Origin: Acutalibacter sp. 1XD8-33
GTDB lineage: Bacteria > Bacillota > Clostridia > Oscillospirales > Acutalibacteraceae
Reading direction: 5' to 3'
Length of the DNA: 64,000 nucleotides
NCBI RefSeq assembly: GCF_003612555.1
Contig: NZ_RAZF01000001.1
Span: 124,001 to 188,000 of the forward strand
This document shows positions 51,142-60,413 of the stretch, in pieces; within the stretch, counting starts at the first letter, position 1; each line of letters opens with the position of its first letter. Made by a program: the position numbers and the translations under genes. Under the pieces are notes generated by a model. The model saw only the letters and a list, made by a program, of their open reading frames with translations, was not told the origin of the DNA and did not search any database.

Positions 51142-52549
51142 CGCTTTTCACCTCTTGAAATAATTTTGGGAACGCATCGGAAATGGTCATGGGCTTGCGC
51201 ATGGCGGACACACGCACGTCGCCTGGAGAAAGGCCGTTTCTCTGAAGAATTTCCGAGAGGTCCCGGGAGACGTCCCCGGAGAAGGCGGCCACCCGCTGGG
51301 GGCAGGACACCTGTAGAGAGGTGCGGCCGCCCTGGGTTTCAATGAGCAGATCAAAAGCGCCCAGGCCCTCGATATCCATCTTGATCAGAAGCCGGGGCGC
51401 GGGCTCCTCCCTGCCTTCGCTGTGTTCCGCGTCCGGATCCACCCACATTTCGGAAAACACAGCTTTATCTTCCCATTGGAAAGGCAGAAACAGGTGCTGC
51501 AAAGGCATATAAACGCTCTCATTCAATAGGATGGCGTTCATCAGGTTTCGAAAGATCTCTTGGGCTGCGGTGCCGCCTTCGCCCTGCATGGCTTTTTGGG
51601 CCATTTGCACAAAGCGCTCCGCAAAACCATCTGCCCGGGTGGCTTTGGCAAATTCTGTGTCGTTCAACAGGCGCAGGATGTTTTCATCAGAAAGCTGGCT
51701 CAAGTCGCCCTTGAAAATATTATAGTTTCCCAGATGGCGAAAGGACTGAATCAGATCCTGCTCGCCGCCGTTTTCATAGCGGACCATGTCCAAAGTCAGC
51801 AGGGAGAGCAAGCTGCGGGCCATGCCGTGGTCGTGCGTGCGTCGCACATAGTCGGAAATCAAAGGGAATACCTGGTTGCGCAGCAGATCCAGGTTTCCCT
51901 GGCGGTCTCCGGCGGCAATGCCGTTTTCCATTTTGGCGGCTATATCCGTAAGCTGGTTGGACCAGTGGGAGGGGAGGGACCGGGTCATGTCGTACAGGGT
52001 GCGCAGCATGCGGCCCTCCAGATGGTCGGTGGAGGAGTAGTCGCTGTATTGGCGGAGGAATTGGAGAATCTCGTTTTTGAACATCTCCGAGCCAGAGCTA
52101 TTATAGGCGTTGCGCAAAGCTTGGAACAACGCTCCGCCAAAGCGCAGGCCGCTTTGAATCTGTCCCTGGAGAAACTGGGCCAACTGGGCTTCGTCCATCT
52201 GGAGCATCTCCAGAAAGCCCTGCAGTTCCGCCGCAAGCCCCGGCGTGATCCCGGAGGAAACCTGTAGGCCCTGGCCCTGCAAAAGGCGCAGAAAGGCCGA
52301 CGCCGTATCCGGGGCGTTGGCCAGGCGTTGTAGGAACGTAAGAAAATTGGATTCGTACCGCATCCGGTGGGAGACGGAGGGATCTCCGGCCTGCTGCTGG
52401 TCGGACCGCTGATCCCCCCTGGTCACCCGGGTGGGATCTACCACATTCTGGATGTGGGTGTTGGGGTCCTGGGGATTGATAGGCTGATTTCGGGCCCCGG
52501 CGTTGTCATAGCCGGGGACGGGATTGGTGGGGCGCAATATTTCTGGCAT
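51122..52549 (-). CDS. FliK-like flagellar hook-length control family protein (YlqG-type)
   Basis: About 475 residues. The long middle (residues 60-370) is mostly helical, and the C-terminal part (LLIKMDIEGLGAFDLLIETQGGRTSLQVSCPQRVAAFSGDVSRDLSEILQRNGLSPGDVRV) resembles the FliK C-terminal domain. The start at 52549 was chosen by GGAAAGTGG upstream; the longer frame to 52654 has no ribosome site. It overlaps the FlhB-like gene, which fits a role in secretion substrate switching. The exact function is inferred. Confidence 0.68.
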   Translation of the reverse strand: MPEILRPTNPVPGYDNAGARNQPINPQDPNTHIQNVVDPTRVTRGDQRSDQQQAGDPSVSHRMRYESNFLTFLQRLANAPDTASAFLRLLQGQGLQVSSGITPGLAAELQGFLEMLQMDEAQLAQFLQGQIQSGLRFGGALFQALRNAYNSSGSEMFKNEILQFLRQYSDYSSTDHLEGRMLRTLYDMTRSLPSHWSNQLTDIAAKMENGIAAGDRQGNLDLLRNQVFPLISDYVRRTHDHGMARSLLSLLTLDMVRYENGGEQDLIQSFRHLGNYNIFKGDLSQLSDENILRLLNDTEFAKATRADGFAERFVQMAQKAMQGEGGTAAQEIFRNLMNAILLNESVYMPLQHLFLPFQWEDKAVFSEMWVDPDAEHSEGREEPAPRLLIKMDIEGLGAFDLLIETQGGRTSLQVSCPQRVAAFSGDVSRDLSEILQRNGLSPGDVRVSAMRKPMTISDAFPKLFQEVKSGVDVKV

Positions 52550-52830
52550 GATGATACCACTTTCCTTTTTCGCAGAGCCGAAATTTTTTCTGGGCTTTTC
52601 CGTAAGGGCCTGGATTGAAGCCGCTTTCGTCCAAATATGGAAGGAGAAACGCAAAATTTACAAAAAGTTCACAAAAGGAACTGTCTGGAAAATGTAGGGA
52701 GGACAGCGCCGGCATAATTCCTATTTTGAGAACAAAAAATGAAAAATCATAGGGATAAACCCGGGAAATCCCTTATTTTTTCAAGATATGCTGCCGAATA
52801 ATTAACTGAAGAGCGGGCGTTTTTTATGTG

Positions 52831-52859
52831 TTGCGAAACGGCTGGCCCTGTGTTATAAT
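52831..52859 (+). promoter_or_regulatory. Sigma-A promoter of cheA
   Basis: TTGCGA (52831-52836), a 17-base spacer and TATAAT (52854-52859), 57 bases before cheA. No clear flagellar-sigma promoter was found here. Confidence 0.75.
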
Positions 52860-52916
52860 AAGCGTGGCCTGGGCAGGCAGCTGTCCGGCAATCTATGCAG
52901 AAAAGGTGGAAACAGT

Positions 52917-55016
52917 ATGGGCAACGACATGATGGAAGCGTATTTATATGAAATGAACACGCTTTTGGAGTCTCTTGACGAGATGGTTCTAGGCGCGGAA
53001 GATCGAAAGACCTTCTCTCAGGAAGACGTAAACGAAATATTCCGCATAATGCACACCATCAAGGGCTCTTCCGCCATGATGGAATTTGACAACCTGATGA
53101 CGGTTGCCCATAAGATAGAGGATATGTTCTTTATCATACGGGACAAAGGCATGGAGGCCGTGGCGGAAGATCTGCGGCCGGATCTTTTCGACCTGATCTT
53201 TAAGGCCATTGATTTCTTTAAGGCCGAGGTGGAAAAGCTGGAAAATAACGAAACCCTCACAGAGGATATCGACAGCATCTTAACGAATATTAAGGCCTTT
53301 TCAAATAAAATTCAGGGGAAGCCTGTGGAAGAAGAGCCGGACAAAGAAAAGGGGGAGTCTCCAGCCTCTGGAGAGGCCCAGAGCGGCGCCTCCGCCCATT
53401 ATGCCAGCAGCCAGTTCCCCTATGGTATTCAGGTGTTTTTCGATGAAGGCAGCGGTATGGAAAACCTGCGCTCCTTTATGCTGGCCACGTCGGTAAAAGA
53501 CGCAGTGGACGGAGAGGATCAGTTCGACTATTACCCGGAGGATGTGGGGACCAACTCGGAAACGGCCACGTTTATTGTGGAAGAGGGATTTTTCCTGCGC
53601 TTTCTCACGCCCGAGCTGCGGGAGAAAGGCGTGGCTGTGGTAAAAGAGGCCGGCTCTGTGGCGGATTATCAAATGTTTGACTACGCGCCGCCGGAACCTG
53701 AACCGGAGGCTCCCGCGCCCGTTGCCGCAGTTCAGGAGGCCGCCCCGACGGCAGGCGCACCGGCCGCAGCCCAGGCTGCTCCGGCATCTCAGCAGAGCCA
53801 GCAGAACAAGCAGCAACAGCAGCAGAACCATAACAAGGAAAGCCTGATCAGCGTGAACCTCTCGAAGCTGGATGAGCTCAACGCTGTGGTAGGTGAGATC
53901 GTCATCACCGAATCCATGGTGACCGCCTCTCCGGACCTGAAGGGCTTAAAGCTGGACAATTTCACCTCCGCCGCCCGGCAGCTTCGGTCCTTGACAGACC
54001 AGCTCCAGGATGTCTCCATGTCCCTGCGGATGGTGTCGGTTTCCGCCACCTTCCAGAAGATGCGCCGCATTGTACGGGATATGAGCAAAAAATTGGGCAA
54101 AAAAGTGAATCTGGTGCTGGAAGGCGAGAATACCGAGATCGACAAGACCATCGTGGACAGCATCGGCGACCCGCTGATGCACATTGTGCGCAACTCCATG
54201 GACCACGGCATCGAAGAGGACGTCCAGGACCGCATCCGGGCCGGCAAGAACCCGGTGGGCCAAATCACCCTCTCCGCCCGGCACACAGGCAGCGAGGTGA
54301 TCATCGAGGTCATTGACGACGGCCAGGGCGCGGACGACGACGCCATTCTGAGTAAGGCCATCCGTCAGGGTCTGGCTGTGCCCGGGACGGAGTATTCCCA
54401 CAAGGACATCCTGAACTTCCTCTTGATGCCTGGTTTCTCCACCAACACAGAGGTAACGGAGTATTCTGGCCGAGGCGTGGGTATGGACGTGGTGAAATCC
54501 AATGTGGAGAGCGTGGGCGGTACGGTGTCCATCGCCAGTGAGAAGGGCCTAGGCATGACTACTACACTGAAGATCCCCCTGACCATGGCTATCATGGACG
54601 GCATGGAGGTTTCTGTGGGCGATTCGGTGTTTACGGTGCCTATCAATAATATCCGCCAGATTCTCCGGGTAAACTCCGGGGAGGTAATCCACGACGCGGC
54701 CCAGGGAGAAACCCTGCGGGTGATGGATAATTTCTATTCTATCGTGCGGGCCAAGGAGTTCTATCAGATGGAACAGGGCAAGGATGAGTTCGACGAGGGG
54801 ATCGTGCTGTGGGTAGAGTCTGGAGACAACTCCTTCTGCCTGTTTGTAGACGATCTGATCGGCGAACAACAGGTGGTGGTAAAGCCCCTGCCTGATTATG
54901 TGAACGACTACGGCATCCGGAATTACGGTCTGGTGGGATGCACCATTCTGGGCAATGGGGATATCAGCCTGATTCTGGATGTAGCCAGCATTTACGCCGC
55001 CTCCCATGTAGGCTGA
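52917..55016 (+). CDS. cheA: Chemotaxis histidine kinase CheA
   Basis: A 699-residue CheA. The P1 HPt domain carries the phospho-site His46 in RIMHTIKGSSAMM. A central region and a Gln/Ala-rich linker (QQSQQNKQQQQQN, about residues 295-307) come before the P3 dimer domain. P4 has MHIVRNSMDHGIE (N box), DDGQGAD (G1), LLMPGFST (F box) and GRGVGMDVVK (G2). P5 is CheW-like. It phosphorylates the response regulators of the motor and CheB. AAAAGGTGGA precedes the ATG. Confidence 0.96.
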   Translation: MGNDMMEAYLYEMNTLLESLDEMVLGAEDRKTFSQEDVNEIFRIMHTIKGSSAMMEFDNLMTVAHKIEDMFFIIRDKGMEAVAEDLRPDLFDLIFKAIDFFKAEVEKLENNETLTEDIDSILTNIKAFSNKIQGKPVEEEPDKEKGESPASGEAQSGASAHYASSQFPYGIQVFFDEGSGMENLRSFMLATSVKDAVDGEDQFDYYPEDVGTNSETATFIVEEGFFLRFLTPELREKGVAVVKEAGSVADYQMFDYAPPEPEPEAPAPVAAVQEAAPTAGAPAAAQAAPASQQSQQNKQQQQQNHNKESLISVNLSKLDELNAVVGEIVITESMVTASPDLKGLKLDNFTSAARQLRSLTDQLQDVSMSLRMVSVSATFQKMRRIVRDMSKKLGKKVNLVLEGENTEIDKTIVDSIGDPLMHIVRNSMDHGIEEDVQDRIRAGKNPVGQITLSARHTGSEVIIEVIDDGQGADDDAILSKAIRQGLAVPGTEYSHKDILNFLLMPGFSTNTEVTEYSGRGVGMDVVKSNVESVGGTVSIASEKGLGMTTTLKIPLTMAIMDGMEVSVGDSVFTVPINNIRQILRVNSGEVIHDAAQGETLRVMDNFYSIVRAKEFYQMEQGKDEFDEGIVLWVESGDNSFCLFVDDLIGEQQVVVKPLPDYVNDYGIRNYGLVGCTILGNGDISLILDVASIYAASHVG

Positions 55017-55021
55017 CCCTC

Positions 55022-55050
55022 TTGCAAGGCTCGGGGTTTTATGGTATACT
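55022..55050 (+). promoter_or_regulatory. Possible internal promoter before cheW
   Basis: TTGCAA (55022-55027), a 17-base spacer and TATACT (55045-55050), in the 116-base gap after cheA. It may give extra CheW, CheR and CheB. Confidence 0.6.
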
Positions 55051-55132
55051 TAACATCAACAACAGCTGCGCGGGAAAAGCGGGCGGTAAAATGCTCGCGG
55101 CGCAGAGCGGAAAGGAAAGGACTTGTGCTTAT

Positions 55133-55636
55133 ATGGCGGAAGAGACTATGACGGCTGTGATAGCGGAAGATATGGAATCCTATGTCGATGGGGATTTCAC
55201 AGAAGTGGAGACGGATAAATACCTGATCTTCCTCTCTGGCGGGATCTATTACGGCGTGGATACCAAGTATGTAAATGAGATGCTCACCCAGTGGGATACC
55301 TCAATCACCTGGCTGCCTATGCTGCCCCCTCATATCAGAGGAGTGATCAACCTGCGGGGTGGGGTTGTGCCCATTATTGACTTCCGGCTGCTGATGGGGC
55401 AGGATCCGGGGGATAAGTTCTGTACCGTGATTCTGGACATGGAGGGCGCCCAGATCGGTATTTTGGTGGACGAGGTAGATCAGACGATCGATATTGAAAA
55501 GAACCAGATTCTGCCCGTGCCCAGCCAGAGCGGCATGGAGGCCCAGAAGATGGTGACCGGAATGTACAGCGTGCCCGGTGAAAACAAGACTTTGATGGTG
55601 CTGGATTGCACTATGCTGCTCCATGGACACCAGTAA
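55133..55636 (+). CDS. cheW: Chemotaxis coupling protein CheW
   Basis: A 167-residue CheW. Family segments include DKYLIFLSGGIYYGVDTKYVNEML, WLPMLPPHIRGVINLRGGVVPIIDFR and IGILVDEVDQTIDIE. It links CheA to chemoreceptors. The start at 55133 (ATG after GGAAAGGA) was chosen; the in-frame extension overlaps the cheA end. It overlaps cheR by 14 bases. No receptor (MCP) gene is in the window. Confidence 0.93.
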   Translation: MAEETMTAVIAEDMESYVDGDFTEVETDKYLIFLSGGIYYGVDTKYVNEMLTQWDTSITWLPMLPPHIRGVINLRGGVVPIIDFRLLMGQDPGDKFCTVILDMEGAQIGILVDEVDQTIDIEKNQILPVPSQSGMEAQKMVTGMYSVPGENKTLMVLDCTMLLHGHQ

Positions 55637-56468
55637 AAAGATAAGAGAGGATAAAGCCACTCTCTCCATGGTGATATCCGAAAAGGACTTTAACCGGCTG
55701 GTTTCTTTCGTGCAGGGGAAATATGGCATTGACCTGCACCAGAAGAGGCAGCTGGTAACCAGCCGTCTCTCCGGCACGGTGAAGAGCATGGGCTTCAATA
55801 ACTTCACCGAATATGTGGATTATCTATTAAAAAAGGGCTCCGGGGACGATATCAATCAGCTGCTCTCCCGGCTGACCACCAACTATACCTATTTTATGCG
55901 GGAGGTAGAGTCCTTCGACTACTTCACCCGCGTGATCCTGCCGGAGATGGTGCGCAAGCATGAGCGGGATAAATGCCTTTCCATCTGGAGCGCGGCCTGT
56001 TCTTCCGGAGAGGAACCCTATAATATTTCCATGTACATAATGGACTATTTGGGCAACAAGGCCCCCGCCTGGGATACCAGGCTTTTAGCCTCGGATATCT
56101 CTTTGGACGCGCTGACTAAGGCCAATCGCGGCGTCTATGAGCTGCCGGACACCATCCCGCCCCACTGGAAGAAGAATTACTTTAAGCCGGCGGGGGGCAA
56201 AATGTATGAGGTGGCCCCGCAGATTAAAAGCAACGTGATCTTTAAGCAGTTCAATCTTATGGACCCCATCCAATTTAAGCGGAAATTCGACGTGATTTTC
56301 TGCCGGAATGTGATGATTTATTTTGACCAGCCGACCAAGTCTGCCTTGACCAGGCGTATGTTTGACGCCACGGTGCCAGGGGGCTACCTGATTATCAGCA
56401 AGGCAGAAAACCTGCCTGCGGACCTTCCCTATGCCCGGGTGGCCACGTCGATTTTCCAGAAGCGCTGA
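55623..56468 (+). CDS. cheR: Chemotaxis protein methyltransferase CheR
   Basis: A 281-residue CheR. The N-terminal helical domain (residues 15-90) comes before the SAM-binding Rossmann domain with IWSAACSSGEEPYNISMY (SAM loop), DISLDALTKA and FDVIFCRNVMIYFD. It methylates receptor glutamates for adaptation. Its start overlaps the cheW end, showing coupling; cheB follows after 34 bases. Confidence 0.95.
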   Translation: MDTSKKIREDKATLSMVISEKDFNRLVSFVQGKYGIDLHQKRQLVTSRLSGTVKSMGFNNFTEYVDYLLKKGSGDDINQLLSRLTTNYTYFMREVESFDYFTRVILPEMVRKHERDKCLSIWSAACSSGEEPYNISMYIMDYLGNKAPAWDTRLLASDISLDALTKANRGVYELPDTIPPHWKKNYFKPAGGKMYEVAPQIKSNVIFKQFNLMDPIQFKRKFDVIFCRNVMIYFDQPTKSALTRRMFDATVPGGYLIISKAENLPADLPYARVATSIFQKR

Positions 56469-56502
56469 GGCTAGATTCTTTGTGAAATGAGGAGGGGTTA
56501 AA

Positions 56503-57546
56503 TTGCCTTTGAAAAATATACGGGTCTTGGTGGTGGACGACTCTATCATTGCCAGAAAGACGATCATGGAAGGCTTGTCCAAATCGCCGCGGATCGAGGT
56601 GGTGGGCTACGCCATCAATGCCATGGATGCGGAAAACAAGGTGAAGCAGTTAAATCCGGACGTGATGACCTGCGATGTCCAGATGCCGGGTATGACGGGG
56701 ATTGAGTTTTTAAAGAAATTCCTGCCCCAGCATCCTCTGCCGGTGGTGCTGGTGTCCTCGCTGAACCTGAAAGTGTTCGACGCACTTCATGCCGGGGCGG
56801 TAGGATTTGTGCGCAAGCCTGACGGCGTGCAGAGCCGGGAAGGCTTTATTAACTCCTTGGTTGAGGCGGTGATCGAGGCTTCCAGCGCAAAAGTCCGCAG
56901 GCCGGCCATTGTGAAGGAGCAGCCGGATCTGGCGCCGCCGCTGACAATGGGGCCCTTGAAAGTGTCCCAGCCCTATATTATCGGCCTGGGCGCTTCCACA
57001 GGAGGAACAGAAGCCACTTTGGAAGTGATGAAGCGCCTGCCCGCGGACATTCCGGGCATGGTGATTGTACAGCATATGCCCCCGGGATTCACTAAAATGT
57101 ATGCGGAACGGCTGAACCGGCTCTGCCGCATGGAGGTGAAGGAAGCGGAGAATGGGGATAAAATTCGTCCGGGCCTGGCAATGGTAGCTCCGGCGGACCT
57201 TCAGTGCCGGGTGAACCGCACCGCTTCCGGGGAGTACTATGTCTCCTGTACCCCCGGGGAAAAGGTCAGCGGCCACAGGCCGTCGGTAGACGCGCTGTTC
57301 CACTCTATGGCGGATAATGTGCGCTGCAAGATGATCGGCATCATTATGACGGGCATGGGCGCCGACGGCGCGGAAGGACTTTTGCGTATGCGTCAACGAG
57401 GCGCATACACCATTGGCCAGGACAAGGAGTCCTGCGTGGTGTACGGAATGCCCGGGGTGGCCTTTGAGAAGGGCGCTGTATGTGAACAGGCCAGCTGCGA
57501 ACGGGTGGCAAGCGTTTTGTTGCGAAGTTTACAGACCGGAAAATAA
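56503..57546 (+). CDS. cheB: Chemotaxis response regulator / glutamate methylesterase CheB
   Basis: A 347-residue CheB. The receiver domain has VVDDS (acidic pair at 12-13) and the phospho-site Asp58 in TCDVQMPGMTG. The esterase domain has the catalytic Ser in GLGASTGGTEA, His in VQHMPPGFTKMYAERL and Asp in GMGADGAEG. It demethylates and deamidates receptors. The start is TTG with GGAGGGG upstream. A terminator follows, so the unit ends here. Confidence 0.95.
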   Translation: MPLKNIRVLVVDDSIIARKTIMEGLSKSPRIEVVGYAINAMDAENKVKQLNPDVMTCDVQMPGMTGIEFLKKFLPQHPLPVVLVSSLNLKVFDALHAGAVGFVRKPDGVQSREGFINSLVEAVIEASSAKVRRPAIVKEQPDLAPPLTMGPLKVSQPYIIGLGASTGGTEATLEVMKRLPADIPGMVIVQHMPPGFTKMYAERLNRLCRMEVKEAENGDKIRPGLAMVAPADLQCRVNRTASGEYYVSCTPGEKVSGHRPSVDALFHSMADNVRCKMIGIIMTGMGADGAEGLLRMRQRGAYTIGQDKESCVVYGMPGVAFEKGAVCEQASCERVASVLLRSLQTGK

Positions 57547-57614
57547 AATTTTGCCGGGCCTGCCGGACTCTCCCAGAAACGTGGGATGGCGGACAGAACA
57601 GAAAGAATTGAAGA

Positions 57615-57662
57615 AATATCGGATGACCTCTTAATTTTTTGAGGGGTTATCCGATATTTTAC
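57615..57662 (+). terminator. Terminator of cheA-cheB
   Basis: A stem of about 16 bases (ATATCGGATgACCTC with GAGGgGTTATCCGATAT) around TTAATTTTTT, followed by TTTACTT. It separates the chemotaxis unit from the flgM unit. Confidence 0.82.
57631..57657 (+). promoter_or_regulatory. Possible flagellar sigma (SigD/FliA-type) promoter before flgM
   Basis: TTAA (57631-57634), a 15-base spacer and TCCGATAT (57650-57657) resemble the TAAA-N15-GCCGATAT pattern of flagellar sigma factors. It lies inside the terminator hairpin and 68 bases before the flgM start. Confidence 0.35.
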
Positions 57663-57724
57663 TTAGAACGTTTTCAGAAAGAATTGGAATGACCGTGTTC
57701 CCATTTGGAAAAGAGGGATGCAGA

Positions 57725-58033
57725 ATGATTATGATGCCCAATAAGATTGGCCCTGTGGGCAGCCCCCTGCGGGTAAACCAAATTCGCCAGTATGCCCCGG
57801 CTTCCGCCTCGCAGGCGGGGTCCAGCGGGGAGAAGTTTGATAAAATCACCCTGAGCGCCAGGGAGAGCGGCGAGCCCCGCCGCATGGAGCTGCAGAGCAA
57901 GCTCTCCCAGGAGGTGCGCACCGCTACTACCACCGGCACGCTGGCCTCTTTGCGGGATCAGGTGCAGTCGGGAGAGTATCGGATAGACGCCGGCAGCATC
58001 GCGAAAAAAATGCTGTTGTTGGGGGAGGTATAA
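57725..58033 (+). CDS. flgM: Anti-sigma factor FlgM (negative regulator of flagellin synthesis)
   Basis: About 102 residues. The C-terminal half (FDKITLSARESGEPRRMELQSKLSQEVRTATTTGTLASLRDQVQSGEYRIDAGSIAKKML) follows the FlgM pattern. It holds the flagellar sigma factor until the hook is complete and is then exported. The ATG at 57725 has AGAGGG upstream, and a second ATG at 57731 is possible. It is the first gene of flgM-flgN-flgK-flgL-yviE-fliW-csrA. Confidence 0.88.
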   Translation: MIMMPNKIGPVGSPLRVNQIRQYAPASASQAGSSGEKFDKITLSARESGEPRRMELQSKLSQEVRTATTTGTLASLRDQVQSGEYRIDAGSIAKKMLLLGEV

Positions 58034-58034
58034 T

Positions 58035-58484
58035 TTGGAGGCCGTGTATCAGGAGTATCTGGGCTATCTGGAGGAGCTGAGCAGCCTTCTGGCCCAGATG
58101 ACGGAGACCGCCGAGAAAAAGGCCGATGCCGCCAGGGACAGCGACCTTGTGCGGCTAGACGAGTGCATGAAAAAAGAGCAGGCGTATAGCATGACCCTGC
58201 GCAGCATGGACCAGCGGCGGGACAAAATGCTGGGGGAGATGGGTCTTTCCGGGATCACCCTTTCCCAGCTGGCAGAGCACTACCCCCTGGAGAGCCGGAC
58301 CCAGGCGGCCAGGGCGGCGGAAAAGGCCATGGCCCGGTATGAACACTATATGAGCGCCTCTAACCGGGCGCGCACCACCATGGAATGTGCCCTTCGGGAT
58401 ATCAGCCGGATGCTTCCGGAAAATCAGCCCCCGGAGGCGCTGGAGGATCCGCCTCTTCGGATGCGCACGGATTTCCGAGCCTGA
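58035..58484 (+). CDS. flgN: FlgN-family flagellar export chaperone
   Basis: A 149-residue all-helical protein (YQEYLGYLEELSSLLAQMTETAEKKADAARDSDLVRLDECMKKEQAYSMTLRSMDQRRDKML) of the FlgN type, which escorts FlgK and FlgL to the export gate. The start is TTG, one base after the flgM stop, with GGGGGAGGT upstream. Its place before flgK equals yvyG in Bacillus. Confidence 0.85.
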   Translation: MEAVYQEYLGYLEELSSLLAQMTETAEKKADAARDSDLVRLDECMKKEQAYSMTLRSMDQRRDKMLGEMGLSGITLSQLAEHYPLESRTQAARAAEKAMARYEHYMSASNRARTTMECALRDISRMLPENQPPEALEDPPLRMRTDFRA

Positions 58485-58549
58485 GCCCGGCCGGAAAAGC
58501 CAGCGGCCGGCAAACGGCCGAAACCCCATAGAGACAGGGAGGAATCTTT

Positions 58550-60346
58550 ATGAGCACCATTTCAACTTTCAGCGGCTTCACCATGGCCCGGCTGGGCATT
58601 ATGGCTTCTCAAAAGGCGCTGGAGGTCACGGGAAACAATATTTCCAACATCAACACCCCGGGTTATACCCGGCAGGCCCTGGACCAGCGGGCCCTGTATA
58701 TCGGCGGAGCGGACCGCTACGCCTCGCAGTTTGACGTGCGGGTGGGGGCGGGCACCCTGACCACTGGCGTCTCCCAGCTGCGAGACCCTTATCTGGACAT
58801 CCGTTTCCGCAATGAGAACGCCAACGTGGGCTTCTACAGCAGCAAGGTGAACGTTCTGGACCAGCTCTCTTCCATTTTCGACGAGGTGGGCAAGGGTGAA
58901 GAGGATAACGGCGTGATCGAGGCCCAGCTCAGCCGGTTGCTGGAATCCTTGCAGAGCATGAACACTGAGCACGCCGGGGATCAGTCTTATGACGCCATCG
59001 TGCGCCAGACCGCCAAGTCCTTGGTGAGCTACTTCAACACCTACGCCAACAAGCTGGAGACCTTGGCCAACGATACCCAGAAGGAATTCCGGGAGGGTCT
59101 GGGAGAGGTCAACAATATTCTGGACAGCATCCGCAACCTGAACGAGTCCATCAAAAAGGCGGAGATCAGCAGCGGCGCTCTCAGCGAGAGCCAGCGGAAA
59201 GAGGGCATGATCGGCGAACGAGGCCAGCAGGCCCTGGAACTTCGGGATGAGAGAAATCAGCTGATCGATAAGCTCTCCGCCTATCTGCCCATTGACGTGA
59301 AATATTCTGATGAGCCAATCGGCGCGGGTATGACGGTGGAAAAGCTCACCATCACCCTAAGCGGCCGCAGCGACGTGGTGCTGGTGGATGGCATCTACGG
59401 CGGCCATCTCTCCATCCAGCAGACCCAGAAGCTGGACCAGAACGGCCAGCCCGTAACAGGCGCCGGCGGCAAGCCGGTCATGGAGGAGGACCCCTATCTG
59501 CGCCTGGAGATCTCCGCGCTCTATGACAAGCGGGGGGAGAAGATCCGGGACGGCAAGCCTGGCGACACCCCTGTGCAGCTGAACGACCAAGATCTGGTAA
59601 GCGGATCTCTCCAGGCCACCCGGGAAATGCTCACCAAGAACGGCGAGTTCTCCAGCACCATCGAGGTAGACCAGATGGACCCCAAGGCCGCCACCAAACG
59701 GGGAATTCCCTACTATCAGAAGGTTTTGGACGCCCTGGCAAACAAGATCGCCAAGATCTTCAACGAGGCCAATACCACGGACAAGGACGGGAAGCCCGTC
59801 ACGAACACTGACATTACTGGCGCGGGCGTTCTCTTCAGCAAGAGCGGCGACGGGGACGATCCCACCGGCATCACGGCCAAGAACATCTCCATCTCCCACA
59901 GCTGGTCCCACGAGCAGGTGCATATTATCCAGACCCGGGATCCGGCCAACAACCACCTGACCACGGCCAACGACAATATCGCCCATCTGATCTCCCTGAT
60001 GCAGCAGGACTTCGAGTTTAAGCCCAGCGACATCTATACCCCCGCCGTGGGTGCCCTGAAGAGCGATGCGGTCTACTTCAAGGGCAGCTTCCACGGGATG
60101 CTCGGCTATGTGAACGGGGTGCTGGGAGAGGACACCAAGAGCTCCGGGGAGGTTCTGGACAACTATGCCCAGATGGCCGAGGACCTGGACCTGAGCCGGG
60201 ATTCGGTTTCCGGCGTGGACCTGAACGATGAGGCCCTGAACATGATGCAGTTCCAGAAATCCTATTCTGCCGCCTGTCGGCTGCTCACCACCCTGGATGA
60301 AATTTTGGATAAACTGATTAACGGCACCGGCCTGGCCGGGCGCTGA
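58550..60346 (+). CDS. flgK: Flagellar hook-associated protein FlgK (HAP1)
   Basis: A 598-residue HAP1. The N-terminal rod-type motif ALEVTGNNISNINTPGYTRQ and the C-terminal GVDLNDEALNMMQFQKSYSAACRLLTTLDEILDKLI form the conserved coiled-coil ends; the middle is the variable domain. It joins hook and filament outside the cell. CAGGGAGGAATC precedes the ATG. Confidence 0.96.
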   Translation: MSTISTFSGFTMARLGIMASQKALEVTGNNISNINTPGYTRQALDQRALYIGGADRYASQFDVRVGAGTLTTGVSQLRDPYLDIRFRNENANVGFYSSKVNVLDQLSSIFDEVGKGEEDNGVIEAQLSRLLESLQSMNTEHAGDQSYDAIVRQTAKSLVSYFNTYANKLETLANDTQKEFREGLGEVNNILDSIRNLNESIKKAEISSGALSESQRKEGMIGERGQQALELRDERNQLIDKLSAYLPIDVKYSDEPIGAGMTVEKLTITLSGRSDVVLVDGIYGGHLSIQQTQKLDQNGQPVTGAGGKPVMEEDPYLRLEISALYDKRGEKIRDGKPGDTPVQLNDQDLVSGSLQATREMLTKNGEFSSTIEVDQMDPKAATKRGIPYYQKVLDALANKIAKIFNEANTTDKDGKPVTNTDITGAGVLFSKSGDGDDPTGITAKNISISHSWSHEQVHIIQTRDPANNHLTTANDNIAHLISLMQQDFEFKPSDIYTPAVGALKSDAVYFKGSFHGMLGYVNGVLGEDTKSSGEVLDNYAQMAEDLDLSRDSVSGVDLNDEALNMMQFQKSYSAACRLLTTLDEILDKLINGTGLAGR

Positions 60347-60413
60347 CATGGGGTAATTTATTCCGGCTATAGACGATAATATAGAAATTCAGCATAGAAA
60401 GAAGTGAGGGAAA

